The notes below the pieces were generated by a model. That model had not been told where the DNA came from. It did not search any database and saw only the letters and a program-made list of their open reading frames with translations. The translations under genes were made by a program, and so were the position numbers. 64,000 nucleotides of DNA from Alicyclobacillus hesperidum (lineage in GTDB: Bacteria; Bacillota; Bacilli; Alicyclobacillales; Alicyclobacillaceae). Location of the stretch: assembly GCF_900107035.1 (NCBI RefSeq), contig NZ_FNOJ01000007.1, positions 1-64,000 of the forward strand. Direction: 5' to 3'. The first letter of the stretch is position 1. Each line of letters starts with the position of its first letter. Shown one piece after another: positions 42,963 to 51,649 of the stretch.

Positions 42963-43606
42963 TGCAAACAAAATCTGTTTTCTCGCGCATATTCCTGATC
43001 AGGCATGCGCCGACGGCAGAAAACGCCCGCCACATCCTCATCGGCCGCACGGATCCGCCTTTATCGACCGCTGGCGAACAGTTGGCAGAGCGAGTCGCGA
43101 CGGCGCTGGCGGATTTGTCGGTAACGGCAATTTGGTCGAGCCCGCTATTGCGCGCGCGACAGACGGCAAACGCAATCGCTAAGCGACTTGCGGTCGACGA
43201 AGTGCGAATCGACGAACGCCTTGCCGAGATCGATCTTGGGGTGGTCGACGGCATGTCTGTCTGGGATGCATACGACCGGTATCGGCCTTGGTTTGAAGCA
43301 TCGTTCGTCGAGGATGACAAGGATTTTGCGTTTCCGGGTGGGGAATGTTGGAGCCGTGCGGCGGATCGGTTTCATAAAGGGTTGTTGGATGCCGCAGCGC
43401 ATGCTTTCGCGCAAACGATATGCGTCGTGACACATGGGGCCGTGCTGGGATTGTTTCACGCCCGTCTCGCCGGCGTGCCATTCGCTCGTTTTCGCACGTA
43501 TCAACCGCGGCACGCCAGCATTTCTGAGCTTGTCCTTCATCCGGACGACTGCACATGGGACATCGTGCGCTGGAATGACACACGTCACATCGCCGACCTC
43601 ACCTAA
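42962..43606 (+). CDS. Histidine phosphatase family protein, CobC-like
   Basis: A 214-aa phosphoglycerate mutase-like phosphatase. The phospho-His motif is FLIRHAPTAEN; Arg and second-His regions are IWSSPLLRARQTANAIA and VVTHGAVLGLFHARL, and Glu in ERLAEIDLG. Given the cobalamin assembly genes immediately next to it (cobS, cobU, cobT), alpha-ribazole phosphatase (CobC) is a reasonable function, but its own operon partner is AIM24, so a general phosphatase is possible. It starts inside the AIM24 stop (TGATG) and is convergent with cobS 10 bases away. Confidence 0.85.
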   Translation: MQTKSVFSRIFLIRHAPTAENARHILIGRTDPPLSTAGEQLAERVATALADLSVTAIWSSPLLRARQTANAIAKRLAVDEVRIDERLAEIDLGVVDGMSVWDAYDRYRPWFEASFVEDDKDFAFPGGECWSRAADRFHKGLLDAAAHAFAQTICVVTHGAVLGLFHARLAGVPFARFRTYQPRHASISELVLHPDDCTWDIVRWNDTRHIADLT

Positions 43607-43616
43607 ACCGGGGCGG

Positions 43617-44402
43617 TTACCCCCAGACGAACCTTGCAAAGAAGACGCCGTGATGGTGCATCGCTAACGCCACAAGTCCGATGCACCATTCGCCGCTCTC
43701 GACGAGTGCACCGTAGACGTCGCCTGTGGCGCCGCCAAATCGACTCTTTGCAAAGCGGATCGACCAGACCGTGAGGATCGCTTGCGCACCCATGCAAACA
43801 ACAGCAGGAAACCATCGGCAAACAAACAACGTCGCCGCAATGCTACCTAGCGAGATAAGCGTCACAGCACGAACGCTAAGCTGCTCTGCAAACAGTGCGC
43901 CAAGCCCGCTCGGCCTCGCGGCGGGGATTGCGACAATCCCCCAAAGAAGTGCGACCCGACTCCAGACCGGCGCGAGCCACAGGATCAACCAGTTCGATCC
44001 GCCAAGCCCATACGCCCAGAGCCACTTGCCTAGGAATAACAGCACCGCGGCAATCGCCCCCATCGCGCCGACACGGCTGTCCTTCATCACCGCGAGTGCC
44101 GCATCGCCGCGGGTTCGGCTCCCCAACGCATCTGCGACGTCCAGCAAACCGTCCACGTGCAAAAAACCGGTGAGCACGCCCTGGGCAACCACCGCCAACA
44201 GGCTCGCCAGCAAAGAGCCGCCTAACCAGAAGCCGGCGCGATTGGCCAACCACGCCAGGCCGCCGATTACACATCCCACGAATGGCAACCAATATGCGGA
44301 TTTGGCCAACTCGTCCGGAGTCGGTGAGCGCTGAAGTTCAGGAGCAGGCAAAATCGTAAAAAATGACCAAGCTAACGCAAAAGTCCTCCCTAACCGTTGC
44401 AA
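43617..44402 (-). CDS. cobS: Adenosylcobinamide-GDP ribazoletransferase (cobalamin synthase)
   Basis: A 261-aa membrane enzyme joining adenosylcobinamide-GDP with alpha-ribazole. Hydrophobic helices dominate. The catalytic region is GFLHVDGLLDVADALGSRT (Asp-rich, HxDGxxD), followed by MKDSRVGAMGAIAAVLLFLGKW. The C terminus holds RFGGATGDVYGALVE. The probable start is TTG at 44402, 7 bases after AAAGGGGA; upstream sequence in frame is cobU coding DNA. It is the last gene of the riboswitch-controlled operon. Confidence 0.93.
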   Translation of the reverse strand: MQRLGRTFALAWSFFTILPAPELQRSPTPDELAKSAYWLPFVGCVIGGLAWLANRAGFWLGGSLLASLLAVVAQGVLTGFLHVDGLLDVADALGSRTRGDAALAVMKDSRVGAMGAIAAVLLFLGKWLWAYGLGGSNWLILWLAPVWSRVALLWGIVAIPAARPSGLGALFAEQLSVRAVTLISLGSIAATLFVCRWFPAVVCMGAQAILTVWSIRFAKSRFGGATGDVYGALVESGEWCIGLVALAMHHHGVFFARFVWG

Positions 44403-44416
44403 GCTGACGTCCCCTT

Positions 44417-44962
44417 TCAAAGGACCCTCGCACCTGGCAGCGCCTTGAGATCGACTGCGATCCCACTTGTGACGAGAAACACTTGCTCTGCGGAACGCGC
44501 AAACGCTTGATTCATCCAACCGAGCCAATCGCGGTACAACCGAGTCTCTGGATCCGCAGGCACAATGCCGAGACCAATTTCATTCGTTACGGCGATACAG
44601 GTGGCACGAGATGCGGCCAAGGTGTCAACCAAATCTGTGAGCTTGTCCCAAAAACCTGCTTCGTCTACCTTCGCCTGAAACATCCAATTCGCGAGCAACA
44701 GGGTCAAACAGTCGATCAGATAGACATCGGCTTGTGCAGCGCGCACGACGGCCGCCGGATTACACGGCTCTTCGACAGTGCGCCAGCGCCGATCGCGCGC
44801 GGCTCGGTGGCGGTTGATCCGCTCCGCCATTTCGTCGTCAAACGCCTCGGCTGTTGCGACAAAAATGACCTTCGCGCCGGAGTTGGCATGATGGTCAGCC
44901 AGCATCTCGGCAAATCGGCTCTTCCCGCTACGCGCGCCGCCGGTGACCAAAATGATGCTCAT
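44417..44962 (-). CDS. cobU: Adenosylcobinamide kinase/guanylyltransferase CobU
   Basis: A 181-aa bifunctional enzyme phosphorylating adenosylcobinamide and transferring GMP to it. P-loop GGARSGKSRFAE at residues 8-19, ERINRHRAARDRRWRTVEEP with the guanylylated His, and DCLTLLLANW and TNEIGLGIVP as nucleotide contacts. The start overlaps the ATP-binding gene stop by ATGA, and cobS follows 14 bases later. Confidence 0.96.
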   Translation of the reverse strand: MSIILVTGGARSGKSRFAEMLADHHANSGAKVIFVATAEAFDDEMAERINRHRAARDRRWRTVEEPCNPAAVVRAAQADVYLIDCLTLLLANWMFQAKVDEAGFWDKLTDLVDTLAASRATCIAVTNEIGLGIVPADPETRLYRDWLGWMNQAFARSAEQVFLVTSGIAVDLKALPGARVL

Positions 44963-45756
44963 GACTCTTCCCTTTCCTCTCCATCCTTGGCAGGCAGACA
45001 GCCCATAACACTCAGACGCGGATCACCAGTGAATGGATCGGCAAAACGTCGCGCACCAATGTGAAAGACTCGCTGCACAAGCTCTGTCTGAAACACTTCG
45101 TCGCGTGAGCCAAATGCCACGACAGCACCGTGGTCAAGCACGATGCAAGCATCGCAAAAACGCATGGCAAACTCTAAATGATGAATAGCGAGGACAATGA
45201 GTCGCCCATCCGCTGCGAGACCACGTAGACGCGACAGGATGTCCAGTTGGTAAAACACGTCGAGATTGGCAATTGGCTCGTCGAGTAAAAACACGGGCGA
45301 AGCCTGTGCCAAACAGCGGGCAATACCTGCCCGTTGCCGCTCTCCCCCCGATATCTGAGCAAGTGGCAAATCGAGCAGCCGCTCCAGGCCCATTTGAGCG
45401 ACAGCAGCCATCACGGCTTCCTGCCGCGAGGAGCCCTGTGCAAAAGCCGATTCCCTGCTGTACCTCCCCATTTCCACAAACTCGCGCACGGTAAATGGGA
45501 TGTCATCGCCGATAAACTGTGGCAAATAGGCGATTTGCTGAGCGCGCCAGCGCGGTGACTGACTTGTAAGAGGCAGATCTGCCACAACCACCTGCCCGGA
45601 GGTCGGCGCAATGAGTCCAGCCATAAGGCGAAGCAGCGTCGACTTTCCGGCTCCGTTCGGCCCGATCACGCCAACCACTTGGCCCAGATCAAGCGCGATG
45701 GACATCGGTTTTAAGATCGGCAGGTACGCAGCACAATCCAGTCGCACACCAGCCAT
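44959..45756 (-). CDS. Corrinoid/iron-siderophore type ABC transporter ATPase (BtuD-like)
   Basis: A 265-aa ATPase: Walker A GPNGAGKS, signature ISGGERQRAGIARCLAQ, Walker B VFLLDEPIANLD, switch His in AIHHLEFAM. The FecE/BtuD family assignment is firm; the B12 cargo is inferred from the cobalamin riboswitch and cobUS in the same operon. The ATG at 45756, 9 bases after GAAGGAG, lies just after the permease stop. An upstream frame to 45828 is permease coding DNA. Confidence 0.92.
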   Translation of the reverse strand: MAGVRLDCAAYLPILKPMSIALDLGQVVGVIGPNGAGKSTLLRLMAGLIAPTSGQVVVADLPLTSQSPRWRAQQIAYLPQFIGDDIPFTVREFVEMGRYSRESAFAQGSSRQEAVMAAVAQMGLERLLDLPLAQISGGERQRAGIARCLAQASPVFLLDEPIANLDVFYQLDILSRLRGLAADGRLIVLAIHHLEFAMRFCDACIVLDHGAVVAFGSRDEVFQTELVQRVFHIGARRFADPFTGDPRLSVMGCLPAKDGEEREES

Positions 45757-45761
45757 CGCGC

Positions 45762-46775
45762 TCATCTCCTTCGCCAACTGCGACCATGTTGAAATAATAA
45801 GAAAAGAAAGAAGGGCGCACCTAAACACGATGTGACGATGCCCACGTTCAGTTCAACCGGGGCGACCACCGTACGCGCAACGAGATCGGAGAGCGCAAGC
45901 AAAGTGGCCCCACCTAAAGCACAGGCGGGAATCAGATAGCGGTGACGCGGCCCGACGAGATAGCGGAGAACATGTGGAACAATGAGGCCGACAAACGAAA
46001 TGACGCCTGTTGTGCTCACGGAAACGCCGACGACGAGCGCACACAGCCCAAGCGCAATCTGCTTGACCCGCTGCACGGCCACGCCGACACCTTCGGCATG
46101 TTCTTCGCCGGTCACCATGATGTCGAGGGCCCACGCCAAAGTCAGAAAGGCGGGCAACACAACGCCGTCGACGATGGCGAGGATAAACGTCTCATGCCAA
46201 TTGCTGCCGTCCAGTCCACCAAACAGCCAAAACATCATCTGCTCCATTGTCTGCAGTGGTGACATGTCGAGAATTGCCGTGATGATGGCGCTACACAACG
46301 AACCCACAGCAACACCAGCCAAGAGCAACGCGTAAAGATTCGTCCGGCGGCCGAAAGTGGAAAGGCGATAAATGAGGACGACCACCGCAAGGCCACAAAC
46401 GAATGAGCCGATAGGCGTTACCCACAGCCATTTGTTTGACAAACCCAGGGCAATGGTGAGCACCGCGCCAAGGGCGCCACCGCTCGAAACGCCGATCACG
46501 CCCGGGTCTGACATTGGGTTCTTGAAAATGGCCTGGAGGACGCAACCAGCCACAGCCAGCGCTGCCCCCACCAACAGCGCGACCAACAATCGCGGCCAGC
46601 GAATGGCACCGACGACAATCGCGTCGAGCGACCGATGGCCGCTCGCGTACGCGATGGTGTCGCCAGGAATGTGCCAAAACGGAATATAGACGGGGCCAAT
46701 CCCGATTTCGAGCGCGACGGCGACGCACAAGGCGAATCCTAACAGCGCGAACGCAAGCCGCCGCCGACACCTCAT
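45762..46775 (-). CDS. Corrinoid ABC transporter permease (BtuC-like)
   Basis: A 337-aa FecCD/BtuC-family membrane permease with about 9-10 helices. Typical pieces are RWPRLLVALLVGAALAVAGC, ILQAIFKNPMSDPGVIGVSSGG, and near the end GVISFVGLIVPHVLRYLVGPRHRYLIPACALGGA. Its ATG overlaps the binding-protein stop by 4 bases. It forms the channel with the BtuD-like ATPase for corrinoid uptake, according to the riboswitch context. Confidence 0.93.
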   Translation of the reverse strand: MRCRRRLAFALLGFALCVAVALEIGIGPVYIPFWHIPGDTIAYASGHRSLDAIVVGAIRWPRLLVALLVGAALAVAGCVLQAIFKNPMSDPGVIGVSSGGALGAVLTIALGLSNKWLWVTPIGSFVCGLAVVVLIYRLSTFGRRTNLYALLLAGVAVGSLCSAIITAILDMSPLQTMEQMMFWLFGGLDGSNWHETFILAIVDGVVLPAFLTLAWALDIMVTGEEHAEGVGVAVQRVKQIALGLCALVVGVSVSTTGVISFVGLIVPHVLRYLVGPRHRYLIPACALGGATLLALSDLVARTVVAPVELNVGIVTSCLGAPFFLFLLFQHGRSWRRR

Positions 46776-47755
46776 GAAAGCACCTGAACCGCCGGAACGT
46801 GCGCGTTCGGGTGAATCACTTTTGCCACATCATAAACGCCTTTCACGACATATTGCGAAACCGATGACAAGTCGGCGCTGTCGATGGCGTAAAGATGATG
46901 TTCACGGACGGCCGCGACGGACTGCAAAGCCGGATCGGACGCTAGTTTTTTGAGAAACGCGGCATCGTCGCTCGAATCGATGATCACACTGGGATTGAGT
47001 TTGACAATCTCCTCATCGGTGATCTTGGCCCAACCGTTCAAGCTCGCAGCGGCATTTTTCCCACCCGCCATGCGGATGATATCGTTGACCGTCGTACCTT
47101 CGCCAGCGGCGTACCCATAAGAACTGTAATCGAGGACCGTCGGACGACCGTACGGCGCGACCGCGTGTTCGATCTCGGCGATGTTGTGATTCATATGATT
47201 TACGATGGCCTTTGCCTTTTGCGGCTCACCAACTAGCTTGCCAATGACGCCAATGTTGTGCTCAATCATTGCCACCGACGTAAAGTCATTGAATTCATAA
47301 ACCGGAACGCCCGCACTGCGTATTTGGTTCACCACTTTTTGCGGCGCATACGATGCCATGAGCACCAAATCCGGGTTGACGGCGAGCGCCTGCTCGGCGT
47401 CGTCACCGCTCCACTGGTGAATCCCTTTGACAAGGTTTGTGACATCTGAATATGTGGCGTCGCTGGAGAGGTTGGTCACCAGTGAAATGCGCGATTTCGG
47501 AACGAGTGAGACCAGAATCTCGTCCGTGCCCTCGGTGCCTGATACGATGTGCATTGGCTCCTTTTGGATGGTAACCTTGGTACCGGTGTCGTCGGTCATC
47601 GTGATCGGAAACGAAGTGGAACTGGATGCGGCTGCCCCGCTCGTTCCTTGCGCAGCGTTGCCGCCGGATCCGCCAGTTGCCGCACCACAACCGGTAAGGG
47701 CCGCAACCGCGGCCAATGCTGTCGTCCACATTGCCCAGCTTGTCTTTCGTCTCAT
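46772..47755 (-). CDS. Corrinoid-binding lipoprotein (BtuF-like)
   Basis: A 327-aa substrate-binding lipoprotein. The signal peptide ends with the lipobox AALTGC, Cys23, followed by a Gly/Ser/Ala tether. The binding domain starts about residue 50 with ITMTDDTGTKVTIQKEP and includes NPDLVLMASYAP and KITDEEIVKLNPSVIIDSS, typical of the BtuF/FhuD group. ATG at 47755 is chosen (GGGGG 11 bases upstream; a start at 47773 is possible). It is first after the cobalamin riboswitch, so repression by B12 is expected. Confidence 0.92.
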   Translation of the reverse strand: MRRKTSWAMWTTALAAVAALTGCGAATGGSGGNAAQGTSGAAASSSTSFPITMTDDTGTKVTIQKEPMHIVSGTEGTDEILVSLVPKSRISLVTNLSSDATYSDVTNLVKGIHQWSGDDAEQALAVNPDLVLMASYAPQKVVNQIRSAGVPVYEFNDFTSVAMIEHNIGVIGKLVGEPQKAKAIVNHMNHNIAEIEHAVAPYGRPTVLDYSSYGYAAGEGTTVNDIIRMAGGKNAAASLNGWAKITDEEIVKLNPSVIIDSSDDAAFLKKLASDPALQSVAAVREHHLYAIDSADLSSVSQYVVKGVYDVAKVIHPNAHVPAVQVLS

Positions 47756-47880
47756 AAAAAAATGGACCCCCATTCATCTGGAGCGTCCCTTGCGAGAAAG
47801 TTGCCTGTGTCCGTCGTGCACGCCTCTCTGGACGCGCATGTCGAAACAAACCTTTCCTCGAAGGTTGGCTCGTAAGCAGC

Positions 47881-48046
47881 TAGGCAGGTCTCCTGGCTCA
47901 CAGGTTCGTGTCGCATCCTTCCCACCCTACGGCAGTGGATTGCAATACGTGCCTCGTAGCAAAGGCGTCTATCCTGTTCACAGTGGCGGGACCGCACCGG
48001 ATTTACACCGGTTTCCCTATTCTCTTCGCTTCGCGCGAAGCACCTA
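47881..48046 (-). promoter_or_regulatory. Cobalamin riboswitch
   Basis: On the minus strand the aptamer shows GGGAAACCGGTGTAAATCC, then GGTCCCGCCACTGTGAACAG, and the 3' B12-box part AGCCAGGAGACCTGCC (about 47898-47883). It sits between the adenosyltransferase gene and the btuF-like gene, 125 bases before the latter's start. It should control the btuF-btuC-btuD-cobU-cobS operon. Confidence 0.95.
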
Positions 48047-48094
48047 GCGGCTGGTTCAGTTCGCCTTTCATCCTAGTCAGCGGCGGCCCTGCTG

Positions 48095-48697
48095 TCAATC
48101 CTCTCGTGGGCGATCGCGGCGCGAACGCGGATCGCGAAACACTGGTGGGCTATTGGCGTAGTCGACGTCGTCCACGTGCATGCGGGCATTAACGGCCCGG
48201 GCAAGGACAAAAAGCAGATCTGACAGCCGATTTAAATACCGTAGGACCGCGCCTGGAACCTGCTCGAACTCGGCCAAACGGACAACCTGACGCTCTGCTC
48301 GGCGCACCACCGTGCAGGCGACGTGCAGGCTTGCCGCTGGTTGCGAGCCTTGGCGGAGCACAAACTTGTCCAACTTATCTGCCTCTGCTTGGTATGTATC
48401 GATGTATGGTTCCAGCACTGAAGCCGCATCCTCGGGCGTGCGTAGCACATAGGAAGTCGCGGACTTGGGTGCGGCCAAATCGGCCCCGACGTCCCACAAG
48501 CGCTGCTGGATGGCAAAGAGTAGCTCGCGGATGTCCGCAAACTGTGGATCGACAAGCTGGCTTGAGGCCAAGCCAAGAAAGGCCCCGGCCTCGTCCACCG
48601 TACCGTAGGCTTCGACGCGCAAATCGCTTTTGCGCCTCCGCTCGCCGCCGATCAGCGCTGTCGTACCGAGATCGCCTCCGCGCGTGTATAATCTCAT
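48095..48697 (-). CDS. PduO-type cob(I)alamin adenosyltransferase
   Basis: A 200-aa enzyme adding the adenosyl group to cob(I)alamin. The N terminus has LYTRGGDLGTTALIGGERRRKSDLRVEAYGTVDE, read as the ATP-binding motif followed by the conserved Glu. FVLRQGSQPAASLHVACTVVRRAERQVV is the second conserved block. ATG at 48697 follows GAAGGGGG by 7 bases and overlaps the cobT-bluB stop by ATGA. It lies directly upstream of the cobalamin riboswitch, outside its control. Confidence 0.94.
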   Translation of the reverse strand: MRLYTRGGDLGTTALIGGERRRKSDLRVEAYGTVDEAGAFLGLASSQLVDPQFADIRELLFAIQQRLWDVGADLAAPKSATSYVLRTPEDAASVLEPYIDTYQAEADKLDKFVLRQGSQPAASLHVACTVVRRAERQVVRLAEFEQVPGAVLRYLNRLSDLLFVLARAVNARMHVDDVDYANSPPVFRDPRSRRDRPRED

Positions 48698-50511
48698 CGT
48701 ATATCCCCCTTCCACGGTTTTGCCCAGCCATTAAAAAAGACAATATCATCGATGTCGATGCGATTGCGCCAACCGACCCTCTGCAAGATGGGTTCGTCCG
48801 CAAAATGAGGTGTATACCCCAGCGAAAGCAAGGCCACGGGATCAATGTGTTCAGGAATACCTAACAGGGTTCGCAAATCCTCCTTTTCATACATCGATAC
48901 CCAGCCCATACCTATCCCTTCCGCACGCGCAGCCAGCCACATGTTCTCAATGGCACAGGCAGTCGACATCAGGTCGGTTTCAGGAATCGTGTTGCGCCCG
49001 AGTACGACGGGTCCACCCCGCGTCGGGTCGTTGGTGACACAAATGGTCCACGGAGCCTCGCGCAATCCCTCTACCTTTAGCCGCAAATAGTAGTCCCGCT
49101 GCTCATCTGGAAACTTCTCACCGGCGCGCACGCGTTCGCGTTCGACGAGCTCGGCGAGTTCGGCAAGCAGCTGTTTGTCGCGAATCGCAATGAAGTTCCA
49201 AGGTTGCATATAGCCAACCGACGGCCCCTGGTGCCCGGCTTCCAAAATGCGCCGCACGACCGTGACAGGCACAGGATCGGGCAAAAACACGCGAACATCC
49301 CGCCTTGCGGCAATCGCTTTGTACACCGCCTTGCGCTCGGCATCGTCAAAGTCCACGGCGACCGGCGGCATCTCGCGCCTTGTATCTGTATCGTTTAGGG
49401 CGAGATGGCCTTCATCGCTAGACAAATCGGCGGCAAACGGATTGGAAACGCGCGCGTCGGCAAACGTCGCTGTTTCCGCCATGATTTCACACCCTGCTTT
49501 GATCAGCGGCCAAGCCATCATGGCTCCCGTTCCTTCACCGACGCGCAGGCCCATATCGAGCAAAGGCGTCTTTCCAAGCGCAGACAAAATCCGGCCATGC
49601 GCCGGTTCAGGCGAGCGATGGCCGGCAATGAGATACGCGCTCGTCTGGGGTCGCATACGCGTTGCCCACAGCGCGCAGACGCCTGCGAGCAATCCGTCGA
49701 GCAATACGGCCACGCCGGATGCGCTGGCTTGTAAGATGGCCCCCGCCATCGCGGCCAACTCAAAGCCACCCAGTTGTGCCATCCCGGCTAACCAGTAGGC
49801 GTCGCTATCCGGTTCGTAGGCCTGACTGGCGCTCTGCCAGAGCGCACACGCTCGCTCAACGGCATCGCGCTTGCTCGCGACCGCTTCGTCGGCGATGCCC
49901 GTACCTGGCCCGACCACCTCCTGTGCGCCGAGATCGAGCAACCATGCGGCAAGCGCGCTGGCCGCCGTCGTATTGCCAATTCCCATTTCACCAAGAATCA
50001 GCAAATCCATGCCATGTTCTTCAACGGCTCGTAACGCGGCCTTCATGCCATTTGCAAGCGCTTGTCCGCACTGCTCTTTGGTCATCGCCGGGCCGTACGT
50101 AAAGTCGGCTGTGCCAAGCCCAACTTTCTCGACATGCACGCGTGGGTGACGCGGCTTGCGCAATACCCCGACGTCGTAGACGTCGAGCGCAACGCCCATG
50201 TTGCGGGCCATCACCGAAGACACGCTGGTACCCATCGCGATGTTGACCACCATCTCCTCTGTCACATGCTGGCCATAGCGCGAAATAGAGCGATTCGACG
50301 CGACACCGTGATCGGCGGCGAATAACAGAAAACGCGGTCGCCTCACGGATGGAATCGCGCGGCCTTGGATGGCGGCGAGATCGCATAAGATGGGTTCGAG
50401 CAAACCGAGACTTCCAACCGGCTTGGTCAATTGATTTAATCGATCCTGTGCTCTCGCATACGCCTTTGGGTCGACCGGGCGCGGATCAGGAAGTTGCAAA
50501 GGGCCGTCCAC
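48694..50511 (-). CDS. CobT-BluB fusion (DMB phosphoribosyltransferase + DMB synthase)
   Basis: A 605-aa fusion. Residues about 10-345 are CobT, which makes alpha-ribazole phosphate from 5,6-dimethylbenzimidazole: LTKPVGSLGLLEPI, FAADHGVASNRSISRYG, GEMGIGNTTAASAL and the catalytic Glu in MGLRVGEGTGA. After a linker, residues about 390-600 are BluB, which cuts FMN to give DMB: RRDVRVFLPDPVP, EAGHQGPSVGYMQPWNFI and GMGWVSMYEKEDLRTLLGIP. The fusion channels product to consumer. The start is taken as GTG at 50511, 9 bases after GAAGGAG; ATGs at 50520-50538 precede or overlap that SD. ATGA overlap with the adenosyltransferase. Confidence 0.93.
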   Translation of the reverse strand: MDGPLQLPDPRPVDPKAYARAQDRLNQLTKPVGSLGLLEPILCDLAAIQGRAIPSVRRPRFLLFAADHGVASNRSISRYGQHVTEEMVVNIAMGTSVSSVMARNMGVALDVYDVGVLRKPRHPRVHVEKVGLGTADFTYGPAMTKEQCGQALANGMKAALRAVEEHGMDLLILGEMGIGNTTAASALAAWLLDLGAQEVVGPGTGIADEAVASKRDAVERACALWQSASQAYEPDSDAYWLAGMAQLGGFELAAMAGAILQASASGVAVLLDGLLAGVCALWATRMRPQTSAYLIAGHRSPEPAHGRILSALGKTPLLDMGLRVGEGTGAMMAWPLIKAGCEIMAETATFADARVSNPFAADLSSDEGHLALNDTDTRREMPPVAVDFDDAERKAVYKAIAARRDVRVFLPDPVPVTVVRRILEAGHQGPSVGYMQPWNFIAIRDKQLLAELAELVERERVRAGEKFPDEQRDYYLRLKVEGLREAPWTICVTNDPTRGGPVVLGRNTIPETDLMSTACAIENMWLAARAEGIGMGWVSMYEKEDLRTLLGIPEHIDPVALLSLGYTPHFADEPILQRVGWRNRIDIDDIVFFNGWAKPWKGDIR

Positions 50512-50698
50512 CGCTGTCATCTCCTTCATCGTGCGCATTCACTTGTCTCAGATGTAACAGAACTGGCGGCAATCTGCAATGGATGGAGGGTTTCGCCACG
50601 AGTGGTCGAAGATTCTGGCGACGGTAAAGAAAAGTTACTCACATTCAGTAGGAGACGTTGAAAGAATTGTGGTACAATATCGTTAGGAGATGATCGTC

Positions 50699-51052
50699 AT
50701 GGGCAACCATGAGCAGATATGCCCGCGCTTCGAGTCGGCTTTCGCCCTTTTGGGCAAGCGCTGGACCGGGCTCATCATACGGGTTCTTTTGCAGGGGCCG
50801 AAACGATTTAAGGATATCTCGGAAATGATCCCGAACATGAGTGATCGAATGCTTGCCGAGAGGTTTAAGGAACTTGAAAAGGCGGGCATTTTGATTCGTC
50901 ACGTGTACCCGGAAACACCGGTGCGCATCGAATACGAGTTGACACCCAAAGGCAAGGCACTCCGCCCTGTGATGGATGCGGTGCAACAGTGGGGCGACGA
51001 ATGGGTGACCCCGGAGGAGTGTCAAGAACTCACGTCGAAATTGAGTCGGTGA
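50699..51052 (+). CDS. HxlR-family transcriptional regulator
   Basis: A 117-aa winged-helix regulator. The conserved opening CPRFESAFALLGKRWTGLII carries the family Cys, followed by the HTH GPKRFKDISEMIPNMSDRMLAERFKELE and wing PVRIEYELTPKGKAL. ATG at 50699 has AGGAG 9 bases upstream. It is divergent from the cobT-bluB operon and ends at the hairpin 51071-51106. Targets unknown; Cys suggests redox or electrophile sensing as in some relatives. Confidence 0.92.
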   Translation: MGNHEQICPRFESAFALLGKRWTGLIIRVLLQGPKRFKDISEMIPNMSDRMLAERFKELEKAGILIRHVYPETPVRIEYELTPKGKALRPVMDAVQQWGDEWVTPEECQELTSKLSR

Positions 51053-51070
51053 GACCAATACAGCGATGGA

Positions 51071-51106
51071 AGGCTGTCATCCAACGGGTATCCTTGGTGA
51101 CAGCCT
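51071..51106 (+). terminator. Hairpin terminator after the HxlR gene
   Basis: AGGCTGTCA (51071-51079) pairs with TGACAGCCT (51098-51106), followed by CATTTACG with only a short T-run. Confidence 0.6.
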
Positions 51107-51181
51107 CATTTACGTGTATAGGAGCATACTCCTCTTATGCGCACAAACAACCGTTCATCCGGTAGTAAGGAGTGAGAGACG

Positions 51182-51649
51182 ATGGCCGAATACAGAATCC
51201 CGGAGCGCCTGCAGGTTCTCGGCGTCGATATAGAGAAATCGGAACTTCCTTATCATCAAAAGCGCGTCGCAGTCACCAAAGAATTTACGTTCGATGCGGC
51301 ACACCATCTGCACGCGTACGACGGCAAGTGTACGAACTTGCACGGCCATACCTATCGGCTGGTCGTGACCGTCAGCGGCTTCGTCAATGCCATTGGCATC
51401 GTGATCGACTTCGGCGAATTAAAGCAGATATATCGAGATGTCATTGAGCGCAAACTGGATCACCAATATCTGAATGAAGTGCTACCAAAGATGAACACGA
51501 CCGCCGAAAACATGGTCGTATGGATCTGGGAACAATTTGAGGCGGCCTTGGCCCAGTATGATGCTTACCGTGGCCTTCGTTTGGAGCAAATTGATCTTTT
51601 CGAGACGCCGACGAGTAAAGCGACGCTCAAGCGGGAGTGGATGATATGA
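51182..51649 (+). CDS. queD: 6-Carboxy-5,6,7,8-tetrahydropterin synthase QueD
   Basis: A 155-aa T-fold enzyme converting dihydroneopterin triphosphate to carboxytetrahydropterin on the way to queuosine. Zinc ligands and the catalytic Cys lie in FDAAHHLHAYDGKCTNLHGHTY; VIDFGELK and LDHQYLNEV are typical. AAGGAG is 9 bases before ATG. ATGA-type overlap with queE. QueC and QueF are not in the window. No recognisable preQ1 riboswitch precedes it. Confidence 0.95.
   Translation: MAEYRIPERLQVLGVDIEKSELPYHQKRVAVTKEFTFDAAHHLHAYDGKCTNLHGHTYRLVVTVSGFVNAIGIVIDFGELKQIYRDVIERKLDHQYLNEVLPKMNTTAENMVVWIWEQFEAALAQYDAYRGLRLEQIDLFETPTSKATLKREWMI

Noticed and set aside
51107-51181. preQ1 riboswitch upstream of queD
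   Set aside because: A small GGAG/CTCC hairpin exists, but the preQ1-I loop and A-rich tail are not recognisable.
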